Source: Streptomyces roseolilacinus
GTDB lineage: Bacteria; Actinomycetota; Actinomycetes; Streptomycetales; Streptomycetaceae
Direction: 5' to 3'
DNA length: 64,000 nt
Assembly (NCBI RefSeq): GCF_014649335.1
Contig: NZ_BMSV01000004.1
Span: forward strand, 525,131 to 589,130
Both the position numbers and the translations under genes were made by a program. This document shows, piece by piece, positions 22,534 through 31,641 of this stretch. The notes under the pieces were generated by a model. That model saw only the letters and a list, made by a program, of their open reading frames with translations, made no database searches and was not told where the DNA came from. How positions within the stretch are numbered: the stretch's first letter is position 1; every line of letters starts with the position of its first letter.

Positions 22534-22679
22534 GGTTCGGTGTTTCCCCCGCCCTGTTGGTGCCCGACCCCCGACGACGTGAATGATCGACGTACGGGGT
22601 CACCCATTGGTTCCCCGGGCACCCCGCACGTCACATACGCCACAGGCGCAACACGGCGCCGACGTGGCCGACCGGACGG

Positions 22680-24068
22680 TCAGACCAGCGCGCGCCCCAG
22701 CAGGTACACGGCGGGCGCGGCGACCGTGAGCGGCAGGGCGACGCCGGCCGTCATGTGGACGAACCGCGACGGGTAGTCGTACGCGGCCACCCGCAGGCCG
22801 ATCACCGCGCACACCCCGGCGGCCAGGCCCAGCACGGCGGCCTGCGCGCCCAGCCCGGCCGGCTGGCCGGCCGCGAGCCCCGCGCCGGCGCCCGCCGCCA
22901 GGGCCGCCACCAGGGAGACGGCACCGGGCAGCGGCAGGGCGCGGACGACCGCCGCGGCGGCGACGGCGAGGGCGCCGACGACGACCGCGTCGGGCTCGGC
23001 GGCCAGGAAGCCGGCGGCCACGACGGCGAGCGCCGAGGAGACGACCGTCGCCATCAGCCCGTACATCCGCTCCTCCGCCGCCGCGTGGCTGCGCAGCTGG
23101 AGGACGAGGACGAGGAGGACCCAGACGCCGAGGGTGCCGAGGAGCGCGGCGGGCGCGTGCTCCCGGCCGGTGGCGAGCAGCGCGGCGTCCGCGACGGCGC
23201 CGCCGAGGAAGGCCAGCGCGATGCCCTGGCGGGCGGGCCACATGCCGTTGAGCCGGAACCAGCCGGCGGCGGTGACCGCCTGGAGCAGCACCAGCGGGAC
23301 CAGCAGCACGTACGTGCCGAGGGCGGCGCCCCCGGCGAGGAGGACGCCGAGCAGCGCGGTGAGCCCGGCGGGCTGGACGCCCGGGTCGATGATCGGCGAC
23401 CGGCCCTCGGCGCGGGCGCGCTGGGCGTCGGTGATCCGGGCGTTGCCGAGGGTGGTGGGCGCGCCGTACCCGGGCTCGCCGGCGGGCGCGGGGGTGGCGG
23501 GCGCGGTGGTCGGGGCGGGCGCCGGCGCCGGGCCGGGCGCGGTGGCGACCGGGGCCTCGGGCTGCCCCGCGTGGGATCCGTGGCCGTGGCCGGGGACCAC
23601 CTGACCGTACGACGGTGCCTGACCGTGGCCGGGGACCGCGTGGCCGTACGACGGTGCCTGACCGTGGCCGGGGACCGCCTGACCGTACGACGGCGCGGCC
23701 GCCTGGCCGTACGACGGCGCCGGGTCGTGGCCGGCCACCGGCGGCAGGTACGCCGTCGGGGCGTCGTACCCGGTCGGGTGCCCCGACGCGGCCTGCGGCG
23801 GCGCCGGGTGGCCGCCCGGGCCCTGCGGCGGGAGGTACGTCGTGTCGTCCGGCATCCGGGGAGGCTGCGGCTGCTGCGGCCGGACGGCCGGCTGGTAGTG
23901 GGTGTCCCACGTCTGGCCCTGCCAGGTCTGCGCGACCTCCGCGTCCGCGGCGCCCGCGCCGGCGGGGAACGGCGCCGCGGGGGGCTGCTCCCCGTACGGC
24001 CGGCCCGCGTACGGCGACGGGTCGCGCGGGGCGCGCGGGTCGTACGGGTACTGCTGATCGCTGCTCAT
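22680..24068 (-). CDS. multi-pass membrane protein with Pro/Tyr-rich repeat N-terminus
   Basis: A 462-aa protein. Residues 1-200 are cytosolic, rich in Pro, Gln, Tyr and Gly, with three 13-residue repeats built on VPGHGQAPSYG. Residues about 235-462 are a chain of Ala/Val/Leu-rich helices, at least eight membrane segments, with QLRSHAAAEERMYG and RVAAYDYPSRFVHM in the loops. No catalytic motif is evident. It is downstream of, and close to, the MoaD-like gene (10 nt) on the same strand. Function unknown. Confidence 0.75.
   Translation of the reverse strand: MSSDQQYPYDPRAPRDPSPYAGRPYGEQPPAAPFPAGAGAADAEVAQTWQGQTWDTHYQPAVRPQQPQPPRMPDDTTYLPPQGPGGHPAPPQAASGHPTGYDAPTAYLPPVAGHDPAPSYGQAAAPSYGQAVPGHGQAPSYGHAVPGHGQAPSYGQVVPGHGHGSHAGQPEAPVATAPGPAPAPAPTTAPATPAPAGEPGYGAPTTLGNARITDAQRARAEGRSPIIDPGVQPAGLTALLGVLLAGGAALGTYVLLVPLVLLQAVTAAGWFRLNGMWPARQGIALAFLGGAVADAALLATGREHAPAALLGTLGVWVLLVLVLQLRSHAAAEERMYGLMATVVSSALAVVAAGFLAAEPDAVVVGALAVAAAAVVRALPLPGAVSLVAALAAGAGAGLAAGQPAGLGAQAAVLGLAAGVCAVIGLRVAAYDYPSRFVHMTAGVALPLTVAAPAVYLLGRALV
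23587..23703. repeat. 39-bp tandem repeat coding 13-aa units
   Basis: About three copies in steps of 39 bp (23587, 23626, 23665) within the membrane-protein gene, encoding GHGQAPSYG-type units. The third copy is degenerate at its end. In-frame length change is likely between strains. Confidence 0.75.
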
Positions 24069-24078
24069 GCTGTGCGGC

Positions 24079-24333
24079 TCACCCTCCTGCGAACGGCGGA
24101 AGCACCTCTACCGTGCCGCCCTCCGCCAGCCGTACCGTCTCATGCCCGCGTGTCCCCACGGGGTCTCCGTCCACCAGGAACGAGCACCTCCGCAGCACCC
24201 GGACCAGCTCCCCCGGATGCCGGTCGCGGGCGGCGGCCAGCGCCTCCGCGAGCGTCTCCGCGGCGTACGGCTCCTCGGCGGTGCCGGCGGCGGCCTTGGC
24301 CGCGGCCCAGTAGCGGATGGTTCCCGCTGCCAT
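24079..24333 (-). CDS. MoaD/ThiS-family sulfur-carrier-like protein
   Basis: An 84-aa ubiquitin-fold protein starting MAAGTIRYWAAAKAAAG, with VDGDPVG in the middle and EVLPPFAGG at the end. The terminal Gly-Gly is the site that becomes a thiocarboxylate in MoaD and ThiS. No MoeB-like activating enzyme is adjacent. It sits 16 nt after the hydrolase stop and 10 nt before the membrane-protein gene, so the three probably form one transcript. Whether it serves molybdopterin, thiamine or another path cannot be told. Confidence 0.85.
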   Translation of the reverse strand: MAAGTIRYWAAAKAAAGTAEEPYAAETLAEALAAARDRHPGELVRVLRRCSFLVDGDPVGTRGHETVRLAEGGTVEVLPPFAGG

Positions 24334-24349
24334 GGGAGGGCTCCTTTCG

Positions 24350-25237
24350 TCAGGCTTCCATGATGGGCCACGCCCGGGGCGCCGGGGACGGGCCCGGCCC
24401 CTCCGGTGCCGTCAGCCAGCGGGCGATCCGCGTGAGCAGCTCCTCCCCGGCGGCGTTCTCGGCGTGCCCCATGCCGGGCTCCAGCCACAGCTCGGCGTGC
24501 CCGCCCGACGCGGCGGCCAGCGCCCGCGGGTGGTCCACCGGGAAGTACGGGTCCCGGTCCCCGTGCACGACCAGCAGCGGCGTCGGCGCGATCAGCGGCA
24601 CCGCCTCCACCGGGGACAGGGGCACCGGGTCCCAGTCGCGGTCGTGGATGCGGGTGCCGAACCCGTACCGGCCCACCACCCGCCCGGCGGGGCGGGTGAT
24701 CAGCCAGTGCACGCGCCGCATCGGGGCGGTGCCCCGGTAGTACCAGCGGGCCGGCGCGCTCACGGCGGCCACCGCGTCCGTGCGTGCCTCCGTGCGCCCT
24801 TCGTGCCCCTCCCCGTACAGCGCGGCGTGCCGGAGCACCACCGAGCCGCCCATGGAGAAGCCGACCGTCACCACCCGCGCGTGGCCGCGCTCCCGCGCCC
24901 AGGCCACCGCCGCCGCCAGGTCGAGCACCTCCCGGTCGCCGACCGTGGAGCGCCCGCCGGAGCGGCCGTGACCCCGGAACGAGAAGGTCACCACCGCCGC
25001 GTGCCGGGCCAGGACGGCCGCGGCCCGCCGGAGCGCCGGGCGGTCCACCGACCCGGTGAAGCCGTGCGCGACGACCACCGCCGTGTCGGCCGGACCGGCG
25101 GTGCAGGGGTCGTAGCGGGCCTCCAGGCGCACTCCGTCAGGAGACCGCAAAGACATACGCAAGGTTTCGTCCAGAGGGCCGCGCGTGAGCGAGGAGACAT
25201 CCACACTGTGAAATGGCTCCTCTGTCCCGGATCTCAT
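24350..25237 (-). CDS. alpha/beta hydrolase
   Basis: A 295-aa hydrolase. [10 protein letters not shown] is the oxyanion region, [15 protein letters not shown] carries the nucleophile Ser in [20 protein letters not shown] supplies the Asp, and GMGHAEN the His. Substrate unknown; the sequence is like general carboxylesterase or thioesterase enzymes. CACAAT stands 7 nt before ATG 25237, which supports this start as leaderless. It diverges from glnR, with the two promoters overlapping. Confidence 0.82.
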   Translation of the reverse strand: MRSGTEEPFHSVDVSSLTRGPLDETLRMSLRSPDGVRLEARYDPCTAGPADTAVVVAHGFTGSVDRPALRRAAAVLARHAAVVTFSFRGHGRSGGRSTVGDREVLDLAAAVAWARERGHARVVTVGFSMGGSVVLRHAALYGEGHEGRTEARTDAVAAVSAPARWYYRGTAPMRRVHWLITRPAGRVVGRYGFGTRIHDRDWDPVPLSPVEAVPLIAPTPLLVVHGDRDPYFPVDHPRALAAASGGHAELWLEPGMGHAENAAGEELLTRIARWLTAPEGPGPSPAPRAWPIMEA

Positions 25238-25259
25238 GTGGGCTATTGTGGCTGGCAGA

Positions 25260-25319
25260 GGATCCGGGCAAGGCAGCCCCCGGGTCCTTTTGTGTTTTCC
25301 CGCCGTTGTTACGGGCGGG
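25260..25319 (+). promoter_or_regulatory. two leader hairpins upstream of glnR, one with a T tract
   Basis: GGATCCGGG (25260-25268) and CCCGGGTCC (25279-25287) pair with one wobble, followed by TTTTGTGTTTT, a rare U-rich tail here. A second stem CCCGCC (25299-25304) and GGCGGG (25314-25319) follows. Being just downstream of the presumed glnR promoter, the first could end transcription early. No matching factor is evident. Confidence 0.5.
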
Positions 25320-25414
25320 TGAACGAAGGCTCTCAAGGGCTCGGGGCCGCCGCAGGAACACCGAAGGAAGCAGTGCCGCAACGTCCTCGCACGGACCGAG
25401 GAGGAACCGACGTT

Positions 25415-25486
25415 ATGGGCGAGCTGACCGTGCACGACCGGACGACGACCAGCAGGACGACGACCCAGGCGGGTGGGACACGATGA
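25415..25486 (+). CDS. 23-codon uORF overlapping glnR
   Basis: Starts ATG after GAGGAGGAACCGACGTT, a very strong ribosome site, and ends with TGA inside ATGA so that its stop overlaps the glnR start. The peptide is MGELTVHDR followed by a Thr/Ser/Arg run (TTTSRTTTQ) and AGGTR. glnR itself has no separate good ribosome site, so its translation probably depends on termination of this uORF. Whether the peptide has a function or the codons sense an amino acid is unknown. Confidence 0.7.
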   Translation: MGELTVHDRTTTSRTTTQAGGTR

Positions 25487-26289
25487 GTTCTCTGCTGCTG
25501 CTGACGAACGCCCTGCAGCCGTCGACCGAGGTGCTCCCGGCCCTCGGGCTGCTGCTGCACCACGTGCGGGTGGCCCCCGCCGAGGGCCCCGCCCTCGTCG
25601 ACACCCCCGGCGCCGACGTGATCCTCGTCGACGGCCGCCGCGACCTGCCGCAGGTGCGGTCGCTGTGCCAGCTGCTCCGCTCGACGGGCCCCGGCTGCCC
25701 GCTGCTCCTGGTGGTCACCGAGGGCGGCCTCGCGGCCGTCACGGCCGACTGGGGCATCGACGACGTGCTGCTCGACACGGCGGGTCCGGCGGAGGTCGAG
25801 GCGCGGCTGCGGCTCGCGACGGGCCGCCGGCAGATCACCGCCGACGACTCCCCGATGGAGATCCGCAACGGCGACCTGTCGGTCGACGAGGCGACGTACA
25901 GCGCGAAGCTGAAGGGCCGGGTCCTGGACCTCACCTTCAAGGAGTTCGAGCTGCTCAAGTACCTCGCGCAGCACCCCGGCCGGGTCTTCACCCGGGCGCA
26001 GCTCCTCCAGGAGGTGTGGGGGTACGACTACTTCGGCGGCACCCGCACGGTCGACGTCCACGTGCGGCGGCTGCGCGCCAAGCTGGGCCCGGAGCACGAG
26101 TCGCTGATCGGCACCGTGCGCAACGTCGGCTACCGGTTCGTGGCGCCCGAGAAGGTGGAGCGCGCCGCGGAGGAGGCGCGGACGGGCGCACGCGCGGAGC
26201 CCGCGGCCAAGGAGGCGACGCCGGAGGTCCTCCGGATGGAGCACGGGAAAGAACCGCAGGAAGCGGCCGTACGACCTGCCCGGAGGTAG
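25483..26289 (+). CDS. glnR: GlnR, OmpR-type nitrogen master regulator
   Basis: A 268-aa orphan response regulator. It begins [20 protein letters not shown]; the receiver (1-120) retains the Asp of VDGRRD but lacks the usual acidic pocket, as is known for GlnR, which works without a kinase. The winged helix spans about 130-225, with [37 protein letters not shown] and [13 protein letters not shown]. It controls glnA, amtB, nitrate and urease genes. The tail after 230 is charged and variable. ATG 25483 overlaps the stop of a 23-codon uORF. The full-length match from memory is near-identical. Confidence 0.95.
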   Translation: MSSLLLLTNALQPSTEVLPALGLLLHHVRVAPAEGPALVDTPGADVILVDGRRDLPQVRSLCQLLRSTGPGCPLLLVVTEGGLAAVTADWGIDDVLLDTAGPAEVEARLRLATGRRQITADDSPMEIRNGDLSVDEATYSAKLKGRVLDLTFKEFELLKYLAQHPGRVFTRAQLLQEVWGYDYFGGTRTVDVHVRRLRAKLGPEHESLIGTVRNVGYRFVAPEKVERAAEEARTGARAEPAAKEATPEVLRMEHGKEPQEAAVRPARR

Positions 26290-26313
26290 GTCACCCCGCG
26301 TAGACTGCCGCGC

Positions 26314-27342
26314 GTGGCCAAGGTGACGCGGGACGACGTGGCACGACTGGCGGGGACTTCCACCGCGGTCGTGAGCTACGTCATCAACAACGGACCCCGG
26401 CCGGTCGCCCCGGCCACGCGCGAGCGTGTCCTCGCCGCCATCAAGGAGCTGGGCTACCGGCCCGACCGGGTGGCCCAGGCGATGGCGTCGCGGCGGACGG
26501 ACCTCATAGGCATGATCGTCCCGGACGCGCGGCAGCCGTTCTTCGCCGAGATGGCGCACGCCGTGGAAAGGGCCGCCGCCGACCGCGGGAAAATGGTCCT
26601 GGTCGGCAATTCGGACTACCGCGACGAGCGCGAGATCCACTACCTGCGCGCGTTCCTCGGAATGCGGGTCGCCGGCCTGATCCTGGTCAGCCAGGGCATG
26701 AGCGAGCGCGCCGCGCAGGAGATCGAGGCGTGGGACGCGCGCGTGGTGCTGCTCCACGAGCGCCCCGAGGCCCTGGACGACGTGGCGGTCGTGACGGACG
26801 ACATCGGCGGCGCGCAGCTGGCCACCCGCCACCTGCTGGAGCACGGCCACGCGTACGTGGCGTGCCTGGGCGGGATCGAGTCGACGCCGTCCGTCGGCGA
26901 CCCGGTGGCCGACCACGTCGAGGGCTGGCGCCGCGCCATGCGGGAGGCGGGCCGCTCCGTCGAGGGACGGCTCTACCAGGCCGCGTACGACCGGTACGAC
27001 GCCTACGAGACCGCGCTGAAGATCCTGTCGGGCCCCGACCGGCCGCCCGCGATCTTCTGCGCCACGGACGACCAGGCGATCGGCGTGCTGCGCGCGGCGC
27101 GGGAGCTGCGGCTGGACGTGCCGGGGGACCTGGCGGTGGCCGGGTTCGACGACGTGAAGGAGGCCGGGCTGACGGACCCGCCGCTGACGACGATCTCGTC
27201 GGACCGGCCGGCGATGGCCCGCGCGGCGGTGGACCTGGTCCTGGACGACGGGCTGAAGGTCTCCGGGGGGCGCCGGGAGCGCGTGAAGCAGTTCCCGTCG
27301 GCGCTGGTGATCCGCCGCAGCTGCGGCTGCGACGGCGCGTAG
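26314..27342 (+). CDS. LacI-family transcriptional regulator
   Basis: A 342-aa regulator with the LacI HTH at the extreme start ([36 protein letters not shown]) and a periplasmic-binding-protein-type core: [54 protein letters not shown]. The end has an unusual RRSCGCDG. Sugar or effector unknown; no transport operon is adjacent. TAGACT lies 7 nt before GTG 26314, so a leaderless start is likely, 24 nt after glnR. Confidence 0.88.
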   Translation: MAKVTRDDVARLAGTSTAVVSYVINNGPRPVAPATRERVLAAIKELGYRPDRVAQAMASRRTDLIGMIVPDARQPFFAEMAHAVERAAADRGKMVLVGNSDYRDEREIHYLRAFLGMRVAGLILVSQGMSERAAQEIEAWDARVVLLHERPEALDDVAVVTDDIGGAQLATRHLLEHGHAYVACLGGIESTPSVGDPVADHVEGWRRAMREAGRSVEGRLYQAAYDRYDAYETALKILSGPDRPPAIFCATDDQAIGVLRAARELRLDVPGDLAVAGFDDVKEAGLTDPPLTTISSDRPAMARAAVDLVLDDGLKVSGGRRERVKQFPSALVIRRSCGCDGA

Positions 27343-27391
27343 CCCCCGCGACTGCCGGTCCTCATCCCGGGCACACGAGGTTCTGTCGCCG

Positions 27392-27424
27392 CTCTCAGGG
27401 CGTCCTCAGGAACCTCTCATCCAC
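27392..27424 (+). promoter_or_regulatory. three 11-bp direct repeats upstream of htrB-like gene
   Basis: CTCTCAGGGCG (27392), TCCTCAGGAAC (27403) and CTCTCATCCAC (27414) follow each other in 11-bp steps, the spacing at which OmpR-family regulators bind. They end 19 nt before the protease start, around the expected -35. The CssR-like regulator encoded downstream is the likely binder. Confidence 0.6.
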
Positions 27425-27443
27425 CGGAGCGACAGTCGTAGAC

Positions 27444-28469
27444 ATGACGGACCACGACCGCCGGAGCACCGGCCACCAGGGGAACGACGAACCGCAGCGG
27501 TACGCCGGGTTCCACGACCCGGTCCACCCGCCGCCTCCGCACGCGTCCGCGTTCCCGGAGCCCCCGGCGGTCCCGGAGCCCCCGGCGGTCCCGCCCCGTG
27601 CCGGCACCCGGCGCCGGCACCGGGCCGGGCGGCCGGTCGGGCTGATCACCGCCGTCGCCCTCGCGGCCGCCGCCGTCGGGGGCGGGGCGGGCGCCCTCGC
27701 CCGGGAACTGGCGGGCGGCGACACGGCGGCCGCCCCCTCGGGGGTCGCCGGGACGGCCGTCTCGCGAGCGGGCACCGGCACGGTCGCCGGGGTGGCGCAG
27801 GCCGTCTCCCCCAGCATCGTGGAGATCGGGGCCGCCACCGGCTCCGGGCAGTCCACCGGCTCCGGCGTGATCATCACCGCGGACGGCGAGGTCGTCACCA
27901 ACCACCACGTCATCGCGGACGCCTCCGAGATCGAGGTCCGCCTCGGCGACGGCACCACCCGCACCGCCGACGTGGTCGGCACCGACCCCGGCAAGGACCT
28001 GGCGCTGGTCAGGGTCCGCGGCGCCGAGGGCCTCAAGGCCGCCGCGCTCGGGGACTCCGGCACGGTCCGGGTCGGCGACCAGGTCGTCGCGATCGGCTCG
28101 CCCGAGGGCCTCACCTCCACCGTGACCAGCGGCATCGTCTCCGCCCTCGACCGGGAGGTGACCGTCTCCCGGGACGGCGGCGGCAGCGGGCGGGCCCAGG
28201 ACCGGTCGTCCGCGTACGGCAGCGGGTGGTCCGGTGGCGACACCGGCTCCTCGAAGACCACGTACAAGGCGATCCAGACCGACGCCTCCCTCAACCCCGG
28301 CAACTCCGGCGGCGCCCTGATCGACATGAAGGGCGAGGTCATCGGCATCAACTCCGCGATGTACGCGCCGAGCGCCGCCACCGGCTCCACCGCCGGCAGC
28401 GTCGGCCTCGGCTTCGCCATCCCGGTCGACACCCTCAAGGCCTCCCTGGACACCCTCAGGGGTGACTGA
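27444..28469 (+). CDS. htrB: HtrB-like membrane-anchored trypsin-like protease
   Basis: A 341-aa serine protease. Residues 1-60 are cytosolic and Pro/His-rich (repeat EPPAV), about 61-85 a membrane helix, then a chymotrypsin-like domain: His in [11 protein letters not shown], Asp in [11 protein letters not shown], Ser in [11 protein letters not shown]. No PDZ domain is seen; the chain ends soon after [14 protein letters not shown]. In S. lividans the HtrA-like proteases are induced by misfolded secreted protein through CssRS, which is encoded directly downstream here. GACAGT lies 7 nt before ATG 27444, consistent with a leaderless start. Confidence 0.85.
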   Translation: MTDHDRRSTGHQGNDEPQRYAGFHDPVHPPPPHASAFPEPPAVPEPPAVPPRAGTRRRHRAGRPVGLITAVALAAAAVGGGAGALARELAGGDTAAAPSGVAGTAVSRAGTGTVAGVAQAVSPSIVEIGAATGSGQSTGSGVIITADGEVVTNHHVIADASEIEVRLGDGTTRTADVVGTDPGKDLALVRVRGAEGLKAAALGDSGTVRVGDQVVAIGSPEGLTSTVTSGIVSALDREVTVSRDGGGSGRAQDRSSAYGSGWSGGDTGSSKTTYKAIQTDASLNPGNSGGALIDMKGEVIGINSAMYAPSAATGSTAGSVGLGFAIPVDTLKASLDTLRGD

Positions 28470-28491
28470 CCCGCGTGCGACGCTGATCCGC

Positions 28492-29220
28492 ATGAACACC
28501 ACCGCCGAGCCCGACCGCATCCTCGTCGTCGACGACGAGCCCGCCGTCCGCGAAGCGCTCCGGCGCAGCCTGGCCTTCGAGGGGTACGGGACGCTGACCG
28601 CCGTCGACGGCGTCGACGCGCTGGAGAAGATCGGGGCGTACGCGCCCCACCTCGTCGTCCTCGACGTCCAGATGCCCCGCATGGACGGGCTGACCGCCGC
28701 CCGCCGCATCCGGGCGTCCGGCTCGACCGTGCCGATCCTGATGCTCACCGCCCGCGACACGGTCGGCGACCGGGTCACCGGCCTCGACGCGGGCGCCGAC
28801 GACTACCTGGTGAAGCCGTTCGAGCTGGACGAGCTGTTCGCCCGCATCCGCGCGCTGCTGCGGCGCAGCTCGTACGCGGCGGGCGGCGGCGCCGGGCCGG
28901 GCGACCCCGGCGACGTGCTGTCCTTCGGGGACCTGCGGATGAACCTCGCCACCCGCGAGGTGGCGCGCGGCGAGCGGCGGGTGGAGCTGACGCGGACGGA
29001 GTTCACGCTGCTGGAGATGTTCCTCGCCCACCCGCGCCAGGTGCTCACCCGCGAGCAGATCCTCAAGGCCGTGTGGGGCTTCGACTTCGAACCGACCTCC
29101 AACTCCCTGGACGTGTACGTGATGTACCTGCGCCGCAAGACCGAGGCGGGCGGCGAGCCGCGGCTGGTGCACACCGTGCGCGGGGTGGGGTACGTGCTGC
29201 GCGAGGGGGGCGGCGAGTGA
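28492..29220 (+). CDS. cssR: CssR-like OmpR-family response regulator
   Basis: A 242-aa regulator: receiver with LVVDDEP, phospho-acceptor in [13 protein letters not shown], and the Lys of [18 protein letters not shown]-binding winged helix with [20 protein letters not shown] and [14 protein letters not shown]. Together with the downstream kinase it corresponds to the secretion-stress system CssRS (from memory SCO4156/SCO4155). ATG 28492 is preferred because GACGCT is 7 nt upstream; an in-frame GTG at 28462 would overlap the protease gene. The triple repeat at 27392 is its likely target. Confidence 0.82.
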   Translation: MNTTAEPDRILVVDDEPAVREALRRSLAFEGYGTLTAVDGVDALEKIGAYAPHLVVLDVQMPRMDGLTAARRIRASGSTVPILMLTARDTVGDRVTGLDAGADDYLVKPFELDELFARIRALLRRSSYAAGGGAGPGDPGDVLSFGDLRMNLATREVARGERRVELTRTEFTLLEMFLAHPRQVLTREQILKAVWGFDFEPTSNSLDVYVMYLRRKTEAGGEPRLVHTVRGVGYVLREGGGE

Positions 29221-30680
29221 CACCCGGCCCCGTACGGCGCTTCCGCGCGCTGCCGCTGCGCTCCCGGCTGGCGCTGCTGACGTCGCTGGCGGTCGCCGTG
29301 GCGGTGGCGGCGGTGTCGGTGGGGGCCTGGCTGCTCACCCGGGCGCAGCTGCTCGACGAGCTGGACCGGTCGCTGGAGAACACGGCGGCGCCCGAGGAGC
29401 AGGTGGTGGACGCGCTGGTGGCCTGCCGGGCCGGGGTGGCGCCGGAGCCGCCCGCCCCGGACCGGCCCGGTTTCGCGTACACGCAGGTGGTCCTGGCGGA
29501 CGGCGAGCGGTGCCTGGCGCGGTACTCGCGGGCGGTGCGGGTGACGCCGCGGGACGTGGCCGTCGCGGCCGGCGGCGCGCGGGAGGCGCTGCACACCTCG
29601 GCGACGGACAGCGGGGAGAGCGTGCGGGTGCACACCGTGCGGGAGACGGTGAGCGTGCCCGGGGTGGCGCCGCGGGTGACCGTCGCCGTGTCGCTGGCGC
29701 GTCCGCTGGCCGAGGTCGACGCCGCGCTGAGCCGGCTGGCGCTGCTGCTGACCGCGCTCGCCGGGATAGGCGTCGTCGGCGCGGGCGCGGTGGGGCTGTG
29801 GGTGGCGCGGGCCGGGCTGAAGCCGGTCGACCGGCTGACGGACGCGGTGGAGCACGTGGCGCGCACCGAGGACCTGACCGTGCGCATCCCGGTGGAGGGC
29901 GAGGACGAGATCGCCCGGCTGTCGCGGTCGTTCAACGCGATGACCGGGGCGCTCGCCTCGTCCCGCGACCGGCAGGCGCAGCTCATCGCGGACGCGGGGC
30001 ACGAGCTGCGGACGCCGCTGACGTCGCTGCGGACCAACGTCGAGCTGCTGGCCCGGATCGAGGAGACCGGGCGGTCGATCCCGGCGGAGGACCGGCGGGC
30101 GCTGATGGCGTCCGTGAAGGCGCAGATGACGGAGCTGGCCGCGCTGATCGGCGACCTCCAGGAGCTGGCCAGGCCGGACGCGGCGGCGGCGGGCCGCCTG
30201 GCGGTGGTCGCGCTGCACGACGTGCTCGACCAGGCTCTCGGGCGGGCGCGGCTGCGCGGCCCGGAGCTGCGGTTCACGCGGGAGGTGCGGCCCTGGTTCG
30301 TACGGGCGGAGGCCGCGGCGCTGGAGCGGGCGCTGGTCAACGTCCTGGACAACGCGGTGAAGTTCTCCCCGCCGGGCGGCACGGTGGAAGTGCGGCTGGT
30401 GGACGGGGTGCTGACGGTGCGGGACCACGGTCCGGGCATCGCGCGGGAGGAGCTGCCGCACGTCTTCGAGCGGTTCTGGCGCTCCCCGTCGGCCCGTTCC
30501 CTGCCCGGCTCGGGCCTGGGCCTGTCGATCGTGGCCCGCACGGTGCGGCAGGCCGGCGGCGAGGTGGCGCTGAGCCGGGCGGAGGGCGGCGGCACGCGCG
30601 CGGAGATCCGCCTGCCGGGCGCCCCGACGCCGCCGCCGGGGGACGCGGGCGCCGTGGGGTCAGTTGTGCCGCAGGAGTGA
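29217..30680 (+). CDS. cssS: CssS-like sensor histidine kinase
   Basis: A 487-aa kinase. Membrane helices at about 18-42 and 170-195 flank an extracytoplasmic domain (about 43-169). HAMP is followed by [19 protein letters not shown] (phospho-acceptor His) and an ATPase domain with [22 protein letters not shown] and [17 protein letters not shown] 29217 overlaps the regulator stop (GTGA). The sensor domain would detect secreted-protein misfolding if the CssS identity holds. Its last 21 nt overlap the convergent phospholipase gene. Confidence 0.85.
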   Translation: MTPGPVRRFRALPLRSRLALLTSLAVAVAVAAVSVGAWLLTRAQLLDELDRSLENTAAPEEQVVDALVACRAGVAPEPPAPDRPGFAYTQVVLADGERCLARYSRAVRVTPRDVAVAAGGAREALHTSATDSGESVRVHTVRETVSVPGVAPRVTVAVSLARPLAEVDAALSRLALLLTALAGIGVVGAGAVGLWVARAGLKPVDRLTDAVEHVARTEDLTVRIPVEGEDEIARLSRSFNAMTGALASSRDRQAQLIADAGHELRTPLTSLRTNVELLARIEETGRSIPAEDRRALMASVKAQMTELAALIGDLQELARPDAAAAGRLAVVALHDVLDQALGRARLRGPELRFTREVRPWFVRAEAAALERALVNVLDNAVKFSPPGGTVEVRLVDGVLTVRDHGPGIAREELPHVFERFWRSPSARSLPGSGLGLSIVARTVRQAGGEVALSRAEGGGTRAEIRLPGAPTPPPGDAGAVGSVVPQE

Positions 30681-31526
30681 GGCGATCAGGCCGGGGCGGG
30701 TGTCGGGGAAGTCCATGGGGACGATGCCGAGGCCGCGCCAGGCGGTGGCCCCGGCGCTGTCCAGGAGGGCGTGGACGCGCGGGTTGAGGCGGTCGGCGTT
30801 CCAGCGGGGCGGGAGCAGCGCGGCGGTGGAGACGTGGTTGACGTACAGCCTGCCGGGTTGCGCGACGGCCTTGCGGAAGTGCGCCTCGATCTTGGGGTAC
30901 TTGGCGGTCGGCTCGGCCGTGTAGTCGTCCTGCACGTCGAAGAGCGCGCCGTCGCCCCAGCGGACCCCGGGCAGTCCGGCGTTGTCGGCGAGGAGGACGA
31001 CCCGGCCGCGGGCCTCGCCGAGGAGGGGCAGTCCGTCGCCGATGCGGAAGAGGGGGCGCCAGCCCTTGGCGTCGAGGTAGCGGTCGAAGACCTGCCGGAA
31101 GACGGCGTCGCTCTCCTGCGAGTACTCCTGCTTGACCCGCATGAGGACGGTCTCGGCGGGGTGCGCGGCGAGGAAGTCGCGGCAGGCGGTCAGCACGTCG
31201 CCGAACATCTGGTTCTGGTAGTACGCGCCGTGGTGGATGGCGAAGGAGTCGCCGGTGACGCGGCACCGGATGTCGAGGTAGCGGACGCCGCCGGCCAGTT
31301 GCTGGGCGACGGTGGTGTTCTGGCAGGCCACCCAGGGGCCGCCCGCGGGGGCGGCGGAGTTGTGCGTGCCGGGGATGGTGAGGGTGCGCAGCGGGGTGGT
31401 GTCGGGGTGGGCGCCCATCCAGTCCCCGGGGCCGGCGGCGCGGGCGCGGGCGGGCGGGGCGCCCAGGGCGAGGGCGGCGCCGGTGGCGGTGGCGGCCGTG
31501 AGGAAGCCGCGTCGGGTGAGGGCCAT
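30660..31526 (-). CDS. Tat-exported phosphatidylinositol-specific phospholipase C-like protein
   Basis: A 288-aa PI-PLC X-domain protein. LTRRGFLTAA near the start is a twin-arginine signal, with cleavage near ARARA. IPGTHNSAAP carries the first catalytic His and FAIHHGAYY the second; DYLDIR-like RYLDIRCRV follows the family pattern. It should cleave phosphatidylinositol outside the cell. The 3' ends of this gene and the sensor kinase overlap by 21 bp. Confidence 0.87.
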   Translation of the reverse strand: MALTRRGFLTAATATGAALALGAPPARARAAGPGDWMGAHPDTTPLRTLTIPGTHNSAAPAGGPWVACQNTTVAQQLAGGVRYLDIRCRVTGDSFAIHHGAYYQNQMFGDVLTACRDFLAAHPAETVLMRVKQEYSQESDAVFRQVFDRYLDAKGWRPLFRIGDGLPLLGEARGRVVLLADNAGLPGVRWGDGALFDVQDDYTAEPTAKYPKIEAHFRKAVAQPGRLYVNHVSTAALLPPRWNADRLNPRVHALLDSAGATAWRGLGIVPMDFPDTRPGLIASLLRHN

Positions 31527-31594
31527 GCGCCGGATTATGACGCGTACACACCAACAGAAGAAGACCGCCCGCGGGCCGGCCGGGAAAAGGGGGA

Positions 31595-31627
31595 GGGGGC
31601 GGCGGACCTCCGTGGTCCGCCGCCCCC
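31595..31627 (-). terminator. 14-bp perfect hairpin
   Basis: GGGGGCGGCGGACC (31595-31608) and GGTCCGCCGCCCCC (31614-31627) pair perfectly with a 5-nt loop, 14 nt beyond the stop of the 5'-nucleotidase gene. Confidence 0.85.
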
Positions 31628-31641
31628 GTCCGTCCGGCGTG

